Of a DNA stretch of 64,000 nucleotides, positions 23,427 to 35,582 are shown piece after piece (within the stretch, counting starts at the first letter, position 1; each line of letters starts with the position of its first letter). Source of the DNA: Entonaema liquescens (lineage: Eukaryota; Ascomycota; Sordariomycetes; Xylariales; Xylariaceae); NCBI GenBank assembly GCA_902805475.1, contig CADCSX010000007.1:372001-436000 (forward strand), given 5' to 3'. The notes beneath the pieces were generated by a model. That model had not been told where the DNA came from, searched no databases, and saw only the letters and a program-made list of their open reading frames with translations. The position numbers and the translations under genes were made by a program.

Positions 23427-25204
23427 ATTGATAAGATAAAAGGTATGTACAGAAAAAGGTATATACAAGAAATGGATAACCTGTTCAAGGCAGTGTATAG
23501 ATCGTTCCAAAGGAATGCTTAGAGGGAAGGATAAAGGAGGGACTTGGTGATATCGTCATAGTATAGTGAAGCCCTCTCGAGGGCAGAGTAGATATATACG
23601 GCCATTTTGTCGATAGACTGGTGATATTCCAGCGTTATCACTATGTCAGGAGACGTTACATGAAGCACGCGGGACGATAGTCACAATTCCTATAGCCTTG
23701 AATGGCAGTAAGCCAAATCCCCTTGTAGTTTACTAGTAGCATGCTGCGTTTACTGTCGCTCATTAACATACTTGGAAAGTGCTCGGGAATACCTCTGTTA
23801 TAATTAAAATCTAAAATTAATATTATTGGTCAACAAACAGCCTCACGGGGAGCTCGGTATGTGTCACGTACTACGGGAGACCGTTAGAGGTGCTAATTAA
23901 TCTTCTGCTAGCTATGGGGATAGGGGATAAGTTGGGGAAGCCTGTGATCAAGTTTTTAGACAAGGTATAGGTTGCAGTTGCAGTCGCTTCCGGACCTAGA
24001 AAAGAGCCGCGCAGGGCCTGGTGCACATGTCAAATAGGAAGTCGGCGTGATAACGGGCAAGGCTCCTTGCTTCCACTACATCTGACCCCAGGGGTCCGGA
24101 GATGTGGAGTTATATATCGGCCGATGATCTCCGGTCTTGGCAAGTTTTCCCGATCAAGGAGGACGTAATACAACGGGGGGTATCACTACGTTACAGCAAA
24201 ATAGTTCAAGCGAGCAAACCATCGGTGTTGGGAATAGTCAAGCGAACAGAAGCTGAGTGCTTTTGCATAGGGGAAGATTAGAATGTTAAATCAAGTTCAC
24301 GACGAGTGACTTGCAACGTTAACAGTTGACCCGCTTTATCAGGAATACCAGGGTTGCAGTGGGTGTAGAAATAGCTATACCTACGCTGATCATGCAATGA
24401 GCTACCTTTTTGGGTAATTCCCGGTAGCGTGATAAGAGAGAAACATGATTCCCTAGGCTCTACCGACGGTTATTATCAGTCCTAGGCATCTCGTCGCCAA
24501 TCAGGAAGGCTCTAAAGGTATTTCCTTCACTGACGTACAGTTTCAATGCAGGTACTTTAATGCACGTGGAGCAGGGCTCCTGAGCGTTGTATTTAACATG
24601 AATAGTAAATGATTACATCCCCGATATCCAGGATATCCAACCTCGGCGCTTCTATACCATGTAAGTATCATTAGTATGCAAACTTGTCGTAGTTTAAATA
24701 CCAAATACTACACAATGTGGAATTAACTACCCCTGAAGAGTTGAAGCTGATATACCCCGAGTTTATCTTCTCACTTCTGCCCATTGAATATCTCCAATAA
24801 CGATGGACGTTACGAAAATCGTTCATAGGGGGTAACCTAGGTATATACATGTTTGTAGGGCTTCATATAAGTAGCTTGTGCTAGATAGAATCAGAAATAG
24901 GAGCTATATACTGTAGCTAGATCTTCTAGGGCTACCTAGTTAGCCGATATGAGTAACGAGTTAAGCCATGAAGGCTATTAACATGAATGATGGTCTTTAG
25001 TAGTTCTACCAAAGAAACTCATCCTAGCGTTGCTCATATAAAACGGCCGAAACTGTAACATTGGCGATTATTCGTGCAATAGTATTAGGTAACGACGTAA
25101 CCATAATGAACAGGTACTGTTTCCATATGAATGTCTTAGGTACTCAAAGTCCTCAAACCAAACCTCCACACCAAACTAATAGCCCACTCCCGTTCCTAAC
25201 CGCC
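23427..25204. other. Intergenic region, 1.8 kb
   Basis: Chitinase promoter on its left side and TYR1 3' flank on its right. I find no gene, repeat or mobile element. Confidence 0.55.
23591..23600 (-). promoter_or_regulatory. TATA-like box of the chitinase gene
   Basis: On the minus strand CGTATATATC lies about 165-175 nt before the chitinase ATG, a plausible TATA element. Assigned from sequence alone. Confidence 0.4.
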
Positions 25205-27064
25205 CTAGTCCTTCGTACTCGCCAGCACCGCCTTGACCATCGCGTTCCCGACTTCAATAGCGCCGGGGAACCTCGGCTCGAAGAACTTCTGGGTGACGAT
25301 GAAGCGCTCCTTCCACGTCTCGAAGTGGCCGAGACCGACGCACTCAGCCCACCCGCGCGCCGCGAACGTGAACTCGAGGTCGTCGCTGCGGAACGTGTTG
25401 TCCTCGACCGCGATGCGCAGCGCCTCGTCCAGCCGCTCCGCGTCCCGGAACAGGTGCTCCGTGACGCCGAGCCACAGGCGGAACAGCGGCGTGCTGCAGA
25501 TCATGTGGTCGTACGGCACGATGCCCAGGGCGCTCCAGCAGTCCACCATCGCCAGGAGGCTGAGGTGGTTATTCGGGAGCGGCTGTTGGCGCTCCGCCCG
25601 CGCGCCCCCGAGGATAAACTGGTCGAGCACCTCGTCCTTCAGCAGCGGCTTGTCAGCCCACTTCGGCTCGTGTTCTTTTCCGAAGACCTTCTCCTTCGCG
25701 GCCAGGACGCGTGATCGGAGTTCGTCGAGATGTCCGCCTAGCATGAGCTTGTATAGCTCCGTTACGCTCTTGGCGTACTGGTTGATCTGCTTGCGGGCTT
25801 CCGGATTGAGGATCGCGAGGCCCGCGTATACGTGCCACTTTTGGCTGTAGATGCGTAGGGTTAAGTTGATCTTGACGTTCTCGATGCCGCCGACGTAGCG
25901 CGCACCCTCCCAAGGGAATTGTCGCATCGAATGCCATGCCTTGCCCATGCTTAGGAACGCCGCGTGCGTTACGGCTTGTGTGTCCGCCGTGATGCGGTCG
26001 TGTTCGTGTGCTGATAGGTAAACATGTGTTGAATGTAAGCATCGAAGGACGGTCTCAACCTTCTTGAAGGACTCTTCAGAAGCCCGGTGTCGAATAAGAA
26101 CCTGATTCATGGTAAGCGGCGCCATTTAGGTAGGTAGAAATGACTAGGAGTAATACTAATGGTTGGTTTGTCGTATCGACTTTGGGGCCATGGAGAGAAT
26201 GGCAAGAAACTATGTCCACATCTGCCGGGAGGTGATCTTCGAATGCCTTAATCTCAGGGTCTTTGCACGACGTCTGTCCACCTACGATGGCGCCAAGTTT
26301 TGTTGCTACGTATACAAGGTAAGCTATGTTGAAGCGGTTTAGAGGCATGAAGACACCATACAAGGGCCATACTCAGCGACGACACGGTCAATCGCCGCAG
26401 CTTCTACGCTGTATATGATATAGTCACTCGCGCGAGATACAAGATGGCCATTTCGTAGAATTTGTATATTGGTCTGGAAACCTCTCAGCATGGATTCCTT
26501 CTGAGAATGGATAACTACATGTATGTACCCGACTTGCAAACTCTTCCCGCAGACTCTCATACTGATCCTCCTTGTCGCAAGCCATTACTCTATCGACATC
26601 CATAGTTAGTACCTATAGGATTACAATTCGAACTGTCACATAATAAAGCCTGTAACATCGCATGTTAGCTTATGACATGATAAAACGTGTCGAATAAAAT
26701 GCGATATTGTAAAAACGCTTCAGACAAAATTTTAAAGGTAGCTGAGAATTTACATCATGGAAAGCCAACGACCGCCAGGAATCAGAATGATCGCCTGGAA
26801 GCCGAGGGCAATGCTCGAGCCAAATGCACTCAAGTCATCATTTGCGAGGGGACTTGTTGTATAAAGCGAAAAAGCGACTTACCAAAATAGATTCACGGAA
26901 GCTTAGGAGCGACAACAAATTGCAGTCGTCCTGGCGATTTCTTACCTCCAGCCAGCATCGCTAAGCCTGCGCGCATACATCTTCCCCATGTCGCCCATAC
27001 CAATGATGCCAACGATGAACTTCTCCATGCTGGGAGGCACACCGGGGTTGATGCCTGTAGCCAT
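25205..27064 (-). CDS. TYR1: Prephenate dehydrogenase (tyrosine biosynthesis)
   Basis: Converts prephenate to 4-hydroxyphenylpyruvate with NAD(P) in tyrosine synthesis. Five exons restore a continuous 445-residue protein: 26946-27064, 26529-26589, 26362-26473, 26157-26305 and 25205-26101. The Rossmann motif G22-x-G24-x2-G27 (IIGMGDMGK) is followed by RRLSDAGWR. Exon 4 carries VGGQTSC, CHSLHGP and a QPLV segment that joins LIRHRA in exon 5. Exon 5 carries EGARYVGGIENVKIN and the C-terminal helical domain. The first intron is unusually long at 356 nt, and without spliced reading the N-terminus would be missed. Exon 2 is only 61 nt. All junctions are GT-AG with matching phase. The ATG at 27064 is shared by an N-terminus starting MATGINPGVPPS. 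It is divergent from the RCC1 gene, with 482 bp between starts. Confidence 0.93.
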
Positions 27065-27546
27065 GATATCGTACCAATCTTTTTCCTGCCAGAATTGACC
27101 ACCTGAATAGAAGATCTAGAATAGAGTGATTACATGCTGAAATCTTGGCAAAACCAACTCGAGTTTTCGATCCGGTAGGTCGAAGCGGGCAATGAAACGC
27201 TGGGTTGAAAAAAAAACTGGTGATGAGAATGCGAAGGAAAGTTAAAAAAAAAGTTTTCTGGTGACGCTTTAATAGATCTGGAAAGTTTGAGTGGAGCTTG
27301 AGCTTGGATCTGTGCACCCAATGATGTGGAGACAGCTACTGTCGGAGCTATGTAGGTCCGAGGTGGGTGCGACCCCTGGTGAGATACATAGGTACCTCAT
27401 GCGAAGTACATCAATCCGGAAGGGCTAGCAGGTACCAGCCCGAATATCTAAATTGAATAAGTCCGGGCCGCCTAAATTTACGCGGAATGCCCTGATATTA
27501 AAGAAATGCGTATATGAAGGGAGTTTTATATCGCACATAAGCTATC
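27065..27546. promoter_or_regulatory. Divergent promoter between TYR1 and the RCC1 gene
   Basis: A 482-bp spacer with both start codons facing outward. It contains A/T runs at about 27211-27255 that fall in the TYR1 leader. No motif is recognised with confidence. Confidence 0.5.
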
Positions 27547-28664
27547 ATGGAAGGCCTTTTTGCACTCGGCTCCAATGGTTCCGGACAGCTTGGGATAGGC
27601 CACCAAGAGGACGTATCAGTCCCGAAGCAAGTCGAATTTGCAGATGAAGCTCCTAAGGATCCCATCGTAAAAATTGCAGCAGGGGGAAACCATACAATCA
27701 TAGTTACGGAACAAGGAAAGGCTTTCTGGGCTGGGGACCCTTCAAGCGGCGCCTGCGGGATCGTGGAAAATGCTAAGGATACGAAAGTGTCGAGATTTCA
27801 AAAATTAGTCCTCTCGGCCTCTGGAAATATCGGACCCATCTCCCACGTTGCTTGTACATGGGACTCTTCTGTTTTGGTGCTAAGAGGTGACAGTGAAAAG
27901 GCTACACAAGTGTACGTATGCGGGATTCCTGACGCAGGGGCTACCACCATAAGTCCGGGATCTACTTCAAGTCCGGCTCTTCTTCAAGACTTTCCTCCTC
28001 CCGGCACAGAAATATTAAGCCTCGCTGCAGGCTTTAGACATGTCGTTGCTGTATTAGATAATGGAGATGCCTATGGTTGGGGTAATGGACGCAAAGGCCA
28101 ACTGGGAGAGTTGGGTAACGAAGTCGATTCAAAAGGTGTAGTACACCACCCACGTAAATTTGGCGGCATTCCCTTCAAGGTAGCCAAGGCTGTTTGTTGT
28201 CAATACACGACTTGCCTTATCAGTGAGCCTGGGGATGGTCGAATACTTGTCCTGGGAGCAGACAAATGGGAACTGAAAGCGCCGCTCCCGTCGAGATACC
28301 CAACTGGAGTAGTATTAGTGCAAGCTGGGGAGGTATCTATGTCTTGCAGCGGAATGGTACAACAATCGCATGGGGTCGAAATGACCACGGACAACTACCA
28401 CCTCCAGGGCTTCCAAAACTAGAGCGTATTGTTGCCGGCAGCGAACATATCCTAGCCATAACTGAGGATGGTGATGTCTTGTCATGGGGTTGGGGCGAGC
28501 ATGGAAATTGTGGACCGCAAACCGAGAAATTCGGAGATGTTAAGGGGCGATGGAACGTGCTCGCGTCATTGAAGCATTTACCGGAGGAGTCTCAGATTAC
28601 GACTATCGCAGCTGGGTGTGCTACAAGTTGGATCAATATCATAACAGATGGGATATTCCTCTAG
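27547..28664 (+). CDS. RCC1-repeat protein, ATS1-like (frame broken once)
   Basis: Beta-propeller protein of the RCC1 family, closest in style to the yeast alpha-tubulin suppressor Ats1. No intron. The start MEGLFALGSNGSGQLG is already the first RCC1 blade motif. Further blades include AYGWGNGRKGQLGE, IAWGRNDHGQLPP and LSWGWGEHGNCGP, each with the G-H/D-GQLG consensus. The frame from 27547 drifts after LGADKW and ends early. The conserved sequence goes on in the next frame from about 28270 to the stop at 28664. The GGG run at 28268-28270 is one base short of preserving the frame; with it the protein is about 372 residues. I take the gene as intact. It is convergent with RAD9, with a gap of about 200 bp. 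Confidence 0.82.
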
Positions 28665-28865
28665 GCTACTAACTTCCTTGCTTAAACCTCTAGTACAACA
28701 CCATACGTATATAGCTAGAGCCCTAACATCAAACATCTAGCCCCCAACGAATATGAATAAGGGTGCTATCATGGAGCTCTCTAATCATCAAAAAGGCCGA
28801 ACCTACGAACTTGCGAGAGGCGTTGGGTTGGTTCAAAATGTGGTGGGTTATCTTCAGTAGCATCA

Positions 28866-30362
28866 TTAGATCTCGACTCCTGAGTGTTTTGGTTTGTCAT
28901 CATGGACCTCGTATTCGTCGCCGGTGCACGCTGCGCTCATATTAGCCATGTCGATCCAAGAGACCTGGGTCAAGGAGATACTTACAAAGTCGTCCCTTAT
29001 GTCCCACTCCAATCGAGCGTTCTCTTCCTCGTCATCTTCACCAACATTTACAGGATCCCATTGATGCTCGTCATCCTGCGGGACGAAAAGCGACTCCGAT
29101 TCAAATGTGGCTGGAGGCGGCCTCTGAGACGGACGAGTGATTGATGGTCTAAGAGAAGGAACGGGTTCGGGTCGTGGCAGCTGTGGCTGAGGGGGCATTC
29201 TTGGAGCTGGTGTTGGCGCATGCGATGTAGCTCTGCTGCCCGTAGCAGCTTCAAGCTGTGGTTGTTTCGGTCCTTTGGCGCCACCGCGGGCTTTCTTGGC
29301 CTTCTGTCCCGGTGCTCCCCTTTCCCCAACCGTCATTAGTAGGAACTCGCATTGAATCCCATCGCCTTCGTACTTGAGCTGCAGGGGTTTCGTTGGTACT
29401 GAAAAAAATGCGAAGATCTGACTACCGAGGAGATTGGCGTGCTGGATAATTGCCCTGAAATCCTTTACGCTAATGACAATATGCAGTTTATCCTCTTGGA
29501 CTTCAAAATCTTCAAATTCATCCCGTTCGACAGCAATAGACGTATGAAGAGGTTTCTTCAAGACTTCTTCGCCATTCTTGACTTTCTCTGTGAAGCAAGT
29601 GAAGTTAACTGTCTCATCGTCTTCAGGATGGAAATCAAGATATTCTATTCCAGGACCAAAGTAGTCCATGATGTGACGCAAGGACCGACATGGCATAGAC
29701 CAATGATTGGAAGCTTCATTTCTATCAAATTTGCCATGAACCGGAGGCGTCGGTTCAAACGGAAGTCGATATTTGGTGGTTATGCCTACTTTCTTATTAG
29801 CTGGCCACTTAGCAACACATACCGTCATTAGCAGATTACTTACCATTGCGGAACACAATCTTAGCGATGAACCGGCTTTTCTTGCCAGGCTCGTCTACTA
29901 TTGCCACATCGCAATGGCTAATGGTGGTATCTTTCTCCCTGTCATGCAAAGGGTCGCCACTTCTAGCTCTGAAAATAGATAGGAGAGCCTAGAAAGATGC
30001 ATGTAAGAAAAACGAAACAACGATTGCGTGTATTAGTTAAGTGAATAACATACTCGATTGTGTAGCTTGCAAAAGAATTTCTCTCGATTCTGAGGGACGC
30101 CTTCAAAATGGTATTTTGAGAAGAAGCGTTGTGTCACGAAGGAAAAAGATAAATATGCCGTCTTGGAAGTATTTAGAGTGGTAAAAACTAGCTAAGCGCA
30201 CTCAATTTAGTAAGATAATAAGTAGAATAAGACAAGAATGAAACTTACTTTGTCTTTCTTTGCTTCTAGTGAAACATCGTCGCTGAATTTACCAAGACAT
30301 GTCAATGCATCTCTTAACCTACTGACCCCTTCTTCGCTCAATGTGAAATTTAATACAGCCAT
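28866..30362 (-). CDS. rad9: DNA damage checkpoint protein Rad9 (9-1-1 clamp subunit)
   Basis: PCNA-like subunit of the Rad9-Hus1-Rad1 checkpoint clamp loaded at damaged DNA. Four exons, 30249-30362, 30054-30191, 29844-29988 and 28866-29785, give 438 residues. The N-terminus MAVLNFTLSEEGVSRLRDAL, then LNTSKTAYLSF and FFSKYHFEGV, is the conserved Rad9 start. VSVKDFRAII-type and PTKPLQLKYEGDGI segments mark the second PCNA fold. From about residue 310 the protein becomes a disordered tail rich in Pro, Gln and Arg and then acidic. In other fungi and animals this tail is phosphorylated and recruits checkpoint adaptors. Exon 2 begins with CTA (LVFTTLN). Its acceptor was chosen because it alone keeps phase. 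The ATG upstream at 30461 lies in the leader. Confidence 0.9.
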
Positions 30363-31035
30363 GGCCGTCCGAAGGAGGGCTATTATGCCGTCGTGTACGG
30401 TAGTCTCGAAAGAACGGTGATGTAAATTGAGAGGAGCTAGTATACGACATATGACATTCAACTATTATGGGTTAGGTTAGGTAGGTTAGGTACTTTTCTG
30501 GTTCCCGCAAATTGCCAATTGGCGTTGATAAAGCACTAAAAGTAACTAGCCTAGAAAGTAAGTCACCGCTTGTCGCTTTCTAGGTTCTTTCCTGGTTTCG
30601 GTTTCACTCCCAGTCTAGGTACCTAAGGAAATCAAACTTCGCGTCAAGCTTATCAAAACGCGTCGCGGGGTACAAGGCTCTTATCTGTACAGTGTCAATA
30701 GTTGTTAGTTCAAGCTCTTAACTTAGAGCTATACGAACTCTTCAGCTAAGGTATAGTGTTGTGATAAGTACCGTACAGTATATATAGTCAAAGTACAAGA
30801 CTAAGGTAGCAGCGATAAAACAGCTTCCATGTAAGAAAGATCTTACCTAGTTGCAGCTGCTTTGCATGTATTAATAACGAAATTACCTAAGGTACCTAGC
30901 TACACTCTTGCGGTAAACCTTTAACGATTAACTTTAGACCAGAACCTTTTTTGTCCATCTTCTTTATCTTTAGGACATCTCATATTTTCAAATGTTGTAG
31001 GCAATTATACCCCATACTAATTCGAATATTCAAGC
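30363..31035. promoter_or_regulatory. Divergent promoter between rad9 and the F-box/LRR gene
   Basis: A 673-bp spacer with outward-facing starts. It contains several TAGGTA/TACCTA steps (for example around 30476-30492, 30615-30625 and 30888-30900), a pattern frequent in fungal promoters. No specific site is assigned. Confidence 0.5.
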
Positions 31036-32943
31036 ATGGATTCCTCGGTTCTCCCTCAAGAGATCTTTTTGTTATTATGCGAAGAACTTGCCGCGCGTCA
31101 TGACTTTGGAACCCTATTCAATTGCGCTCTCGTTAGTCGACGAATGGCTAGCATTGCATTAGAGCAGATGTATAGGTAGGTTTACTGTACGTTCCAAGCT
31201 TCAAATAACAACTAACGGTTCCGTCATATAAAGTGCTCAGGAGTCTTTTCCCGTGAGCACCGGTGATGCCGTCTACAAGTTAGAATTATTACAATTGTGG
31301 AGGTCCATCATCCTCTCAAGTGTTAAGAGAACTGCATACCCATATTGCGTCTACGTTCGGTCTTTGTCGCTTGGTAACCTCGAAGAATGTCTTCAAGATA
31401 TCACTCGAGACAAGAATGCCCGGGATATATTCTTCGAGGGAGCAATGGAACGGTTCCTTGTATTACGAGAGGATGGGAAAGAAGCCCAGCTTCCACTCAT
31501 AGACACCAAAGCTACCGTAGTTAAATCCGCGGATTCCATTACTCGATACATAAAAAGACTAGCAGACGACACGGGAACTGCTGTGTCTTTAGCGCATCTT
31601 GAAGGCACATCTATTCCCCACGATATATTACCGATCTGGATAGCACGGCTTGGAACTCTTACATCGCTACGAATCCGAGACGGATCAGTAGTCGGCTTCG
31701 ACGCAGCCCGCGCCATTTCTAGGTGTTGCCCACGCTTTGCTGATTTGACATTTTTCTATTGGTAAGCTTGAATTTTACTATCCCGTTTCTTTTTGATCAC
31801 CTATCACCTATCACTTGTTCCTGTGGTTTTTAGTATTAAAGATTACTAACCTCTCTATAGTATGTCTTAAGAAGCCCCTGTTTATGTTAATGAATCATCA
31901 TCCTAAAAGTGAAGGCTGCTAGTTTGCGTATATAATGCTAATGAGTGATAGATCAAAGCTCTACTGCAGATGATGATTTGGCTACATTCTTCCGAACACT
32001 GCGTCCGAACAGCCTTCGCAGCTTTGAAGTAATAAGCCAGAATTCAATTGGGGGGAACGCCTTGAGGGCGCTAAACTCCCATGCAGCGTCTCTCCGGAGA
32101 CTTATACTGCAAAATCTCGCACCCCAGGCCATGAAGGTCCTTAACCTGCTTCCTGATTGTATATCCCTGGAGAAGCTTGTAATCGAAAACGATCTGTACA
32201 ACTTGGTGGATCTAGACGACTACCCCGACGGGATGCTCAATGAAGTTTCCGCATGGATCTGCAAATGCAAATCTCTTCGGAACCTAAGTTTCTCGCATTT
32301 TATTGGTTCCCATCCTGTGATTAAGGATGTTCTAAATGCGCCCGACATCCGCCTAACGTCTTTGTCCATAATATCCATTCATTCGGGAACCGAGCCGGAG
32401 GACACCGCTACCTGGGCTGCGCTTGGCCTTCAGGAGCATCTGAAGTCTCTAACCCTGGGCCTACACGATGGCACCACCAATTTTCTAATCGAACCAAAGC
32501 CACCACTAGTAGACTCGATCTGCCAGCTTAAAAATATAGCATCACTGAATTTAATGCAAGTACATCTCGCGGCAGACGAAGTAGAACGCATCGCAGCAGC
32601 ATTACCAAACCTGTCCAAATTTAGCTTTAGCGGCGAGGTCTTAGACGACGACGCGTTACTTTACCTATGCAAGATCCCCAAGCTTAAGTTGCTTTGCATC
32701 AATTCTCTCACTCAGTTTTCTTTCGAAGCCCTATATCAATTTGGCTGTGGGCTCATGTCTCCGGATCGAACAGGTATCAGAGTAGATATCCTGAATCAGT
32801 TAGGCGAGTATAAATTAACACCATCTGAATATGACAGGCTACAAAAGCACTTCATAAAAAAGCTTAAGGGTCGGATTATGATTACCTATTTCATGGATCC
32901 AGATGAACAGCACGAGATATACTTCTCTGATGATTCCGATTAG
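31036..32943 (+). CDS. F-box protein with leucine-rich segments
   Basis: Three exons are proposed: 31036-31175, 31234-31761 and 31959-32943, giving 550 residues. The N-terminal 45 residues (SVLPQEIFLLLCEEL, then NCALVSRRMA) fit an F-box. The remainder shows LRR-like repeats such as LTSLRIRDGSV, SLRRLILQNLAP, LEKLVIENDL and IASLNLMQVHL, ending in an acidic tail. It probably acts as substrate adaptor of an SCF ubiquitin ligase; the target is unknown. The exon 2-3 junction is the least sure. The acceptor after ATCAAAG was chosen because exon 2 ends in TG, and other nearby AG sites create a stop or a wrong phase. It is divergent from rad9. Confidence 0.72.
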
Positions 32944-33209
32944 CCATATCCGAAGGCAATAGTTCGAAATAATTCAGCTCTATTACTAATACCACGTCTC
33001 CGGTATGGAAGTTTGCGACCAGTTGCATCATATGTTACGCCACCCAACACAAGAGTTTTCATTCATAAAGAAACGGAAATTTCATTACTCGTACACATAT
33101 GGTATACACAGGAAGGGATTAATTATTGGACCGATAAATGAATAAAGTGAAAAGCAAAGCCCGCCCGTCCGTCCGCGTGTGCTCTTCCCCGAGACTTTCC
33201 GCCTGGGTA

Positions 33210-33946
33210 TCAGTCAAAGACGTTTCCGTCTGCCCACCAGTTTCCCCTAATCTGCATCTCATCTTCCTCGTTTCTCCAACCTACCCCTATTCGGGGAATC
33301 CCGTACTGCGCGCCCGGAATTCCTAGCGTCACTGTCGCCCCTGTCTGACCTGTTCCTATCACCATACTTGGTAGGACGGTGTTCACTTCGACTACCTCTC
33401 CGCCTGTGACTACCCGGGTAATATCTGGTTCTCCCGTCACCACGTCATGCTTCTTCATGGTCTTTGTGGCATTGCCGAGAGCTAGATGGGTGCTATGCGC
33501 TTGGTGATCTAGGGCGGGGTTCATGTTATCACACCAGCTCAAAGAGCAGTCGCCGTTGAAGTAGCGGCTAAGGCCCTCATACTCGGGACACGTACTCTGG
33601 CACTTATCTCCTCGCCAAGTGACCGACGATGACTTGACCATGCTGTCAGCTGGGGGGTAAGTGGTTCGTAAAGGCAAGTGAGCCTATCACCCGTAGGCTG
33701 CTGTGTCTGCGCAAAGGTGTTTTGGCACTCCCAGCCGCACCACCTATCGGAAGGCACAGATACTGTGTTGTGGTCTCCAGGTAGGCAGCTGTCAGGCCAG
33801 TCGAAAGGAAGGGTCTTTTGGCCCTCGGGTGTCCATGCTTCGGGCTCGTGGATGCGGGATAGCTGCTTGAGAACAGTGGTGCAGCTGGGGCCAGCGAGGA
33901 GCTCGGAGTGCGCGCAGCGGTAGGTGACGTACATGTATTGGCACAT
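33210..33946 (-). CDS. Conserved-looking Cys-rich protein of unknown function (frame broken once)
   Basis: I do not recognise the family with certainty. The N-terminus MCQYMYVTYRCAHSE, with paired Cys and aromatic residues, is a recurrent start in fungal Cys-rich proteins of unknown role. There is no signal peptide. Cysteines continue through RWCGWECQ, KCQSTCPEYEG and CSLSWCDN, so metal binding is plausible. The C-terminal half is less Cys-rich and ends NWWADGNVFD. The frame opened at 33946 leaves the pattern near 33655, and the Cys-rich pattern resumes in the next frame. The G6 run at 33652-33657 (C6 on the coding strand) is one base short. With one more base a single frame of about 245 residues runs through. 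That this is one gene is an inference from the joined Cys spacing. Confidence 0.6.
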
Positions 33947-35582
33947 TGCTTCGTCTTGATTTTTTTTTGGTGTAAGTTGGCGTGGATGTAGATGTAATAA
34001 TAGTGGTAATGGACGGATAGTAGGGCCGACAGCTAGGAACTTCGAGATTTATGATAATTAAGCAATCTGTTTGTGCAGTCCGGGATGCTGGTGGATGCCA
34101 GGTGTGATAAACTTAAGGGCTTATTGGCGGCTTGCTATGGTCTAGCTTTGTTGCTGCCTTGCTGCAGTTAAGACACTCGGCAAGGAGTTGTGAGATACTC
34201 GTATGTGTGATGTGTGGCCAATCCACGATGGGCAAGTTGGTAAGGAAGTTGGAATGAAGTAGAACGACCCAGGAAGAGGATGATGTACGGGACGATTGTA
34301 ATAATATTTACTTCTAGAGGTGTGAACCGTATCGTGCATACCTAAGTATCTATGGCAGCATAGACCACGATTACTGAGATAAGAAACCACATGAACAATG
34401 CATGGTGGGAAGTTTTCCTCTCCAGCTATCTAGCTAGGCTGTTGCTTGGGAAGTCAGAAAACCTGTAGACCAATTCAAAGCCCCCATCTCCATCCGCAAG
34501 AGGCAAGCGGGATAGACGTGCTTGCCATCAATGAACCGGTAGCTAGGATATGTTAGAACAAACAGATGGCATCACAGAGCTACAATAAGAGAATATTATG
34601 TACCTCGGCAACTTCTACTTCAATCAGGCAAACGCTTCGTGTCGCTCTATCGATACCGCGATGTTTGGGATATTATTTTCTTGGAGTTTCCAAGACTACC
34701 TCCTTGAAGGAAATGCTTTACGAAAGAGCTAAAATATCTAGAGCATAGATCACATCGTCCTTCAACTATTTGGGTATAGAATTTGTCTACCAGCCCACGG
34801 CTAGACATAACTAAGGCCTTTAAGGTTATATTGTATCTGTTTCCATTCAAGTGCTACCGTGATGCTAAGTATGAATCAAGAGATTAAGGGGCTCATACGC
34901 GTACAGCCTTACGATATACTATCATCCACATTCATAAGTCGTCGTAAACCGTCGTAGGATTACGGGTACGACGCATTTACGCCTGCCCCGTAGTGATACA
35001 GATATAGTTGTAACTTGCCTGATAGCTTTGTGTTATATTTCGTCTTCCTTCAAGTCGTCCGTTGTCCATAAACTAGATTCTACGATAGAAAAACGACGGC
35101 AATAATCCAGAAAGTCAAGGCTACTTGTAGCGTCTTGCACATTCTCTGTACCCAAAGTAGTTGCTATTCTCAGATCTAATAAGCCTCACTCCAATGCTTG
35201 AGCAAGCAGCCCATCTGTACTACCTCCCAGAAGCTCGTCCGGAATCCGGCAACGCGAAGTAACACGATCCCGCGGTGCTGCCGACACCCGATATGTTTAC
35301 CACATGTTTTCCACGGACAGCGAAACACCCGCGTAGTTGCACACGCTGAAGAAGAAAGATGAAGGTTGGCTACATGTTCCCGGAGGAGTTTGTCCAACTC
35401 TCATTGTGATACGCTACCGTCTCAACTGCTTGTATTGCTGGAGTTTTTAGAATTCCTTGCAAGTGGGTATCGATTCTTCATTTGCTATATCTATCGATGC
35501 ATTCAGTGTATGCTAAATCCTTAACTAAAAGACAAATTCTAACTCCAAAACTCAATGCCAAACATTCGTACGAACTTGAATC
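33947..35582. other. Intergenic region, 1.6 kb
   Basis: No supported gene. A 73-codon minus-strand frame at 35176-35397 contains a CPWKTCGKHIGC stretch that faintly recalls a C2H2 finger, but nothing around it supports coding. Confidence 0.5.

Noticed and set aside
25061..25850. Long plus-strand frames of 205-217 codons
   Set aside because: Antisense of the last TYR1 exon; no start context or family pattern.
35176..35397. Possible C2H2 zinc-finger fragment (CPWKTCGKHIGC)
   Set aside because: The His spacing does not fit a C2H2 finger and no further coding sequence surrounds it.
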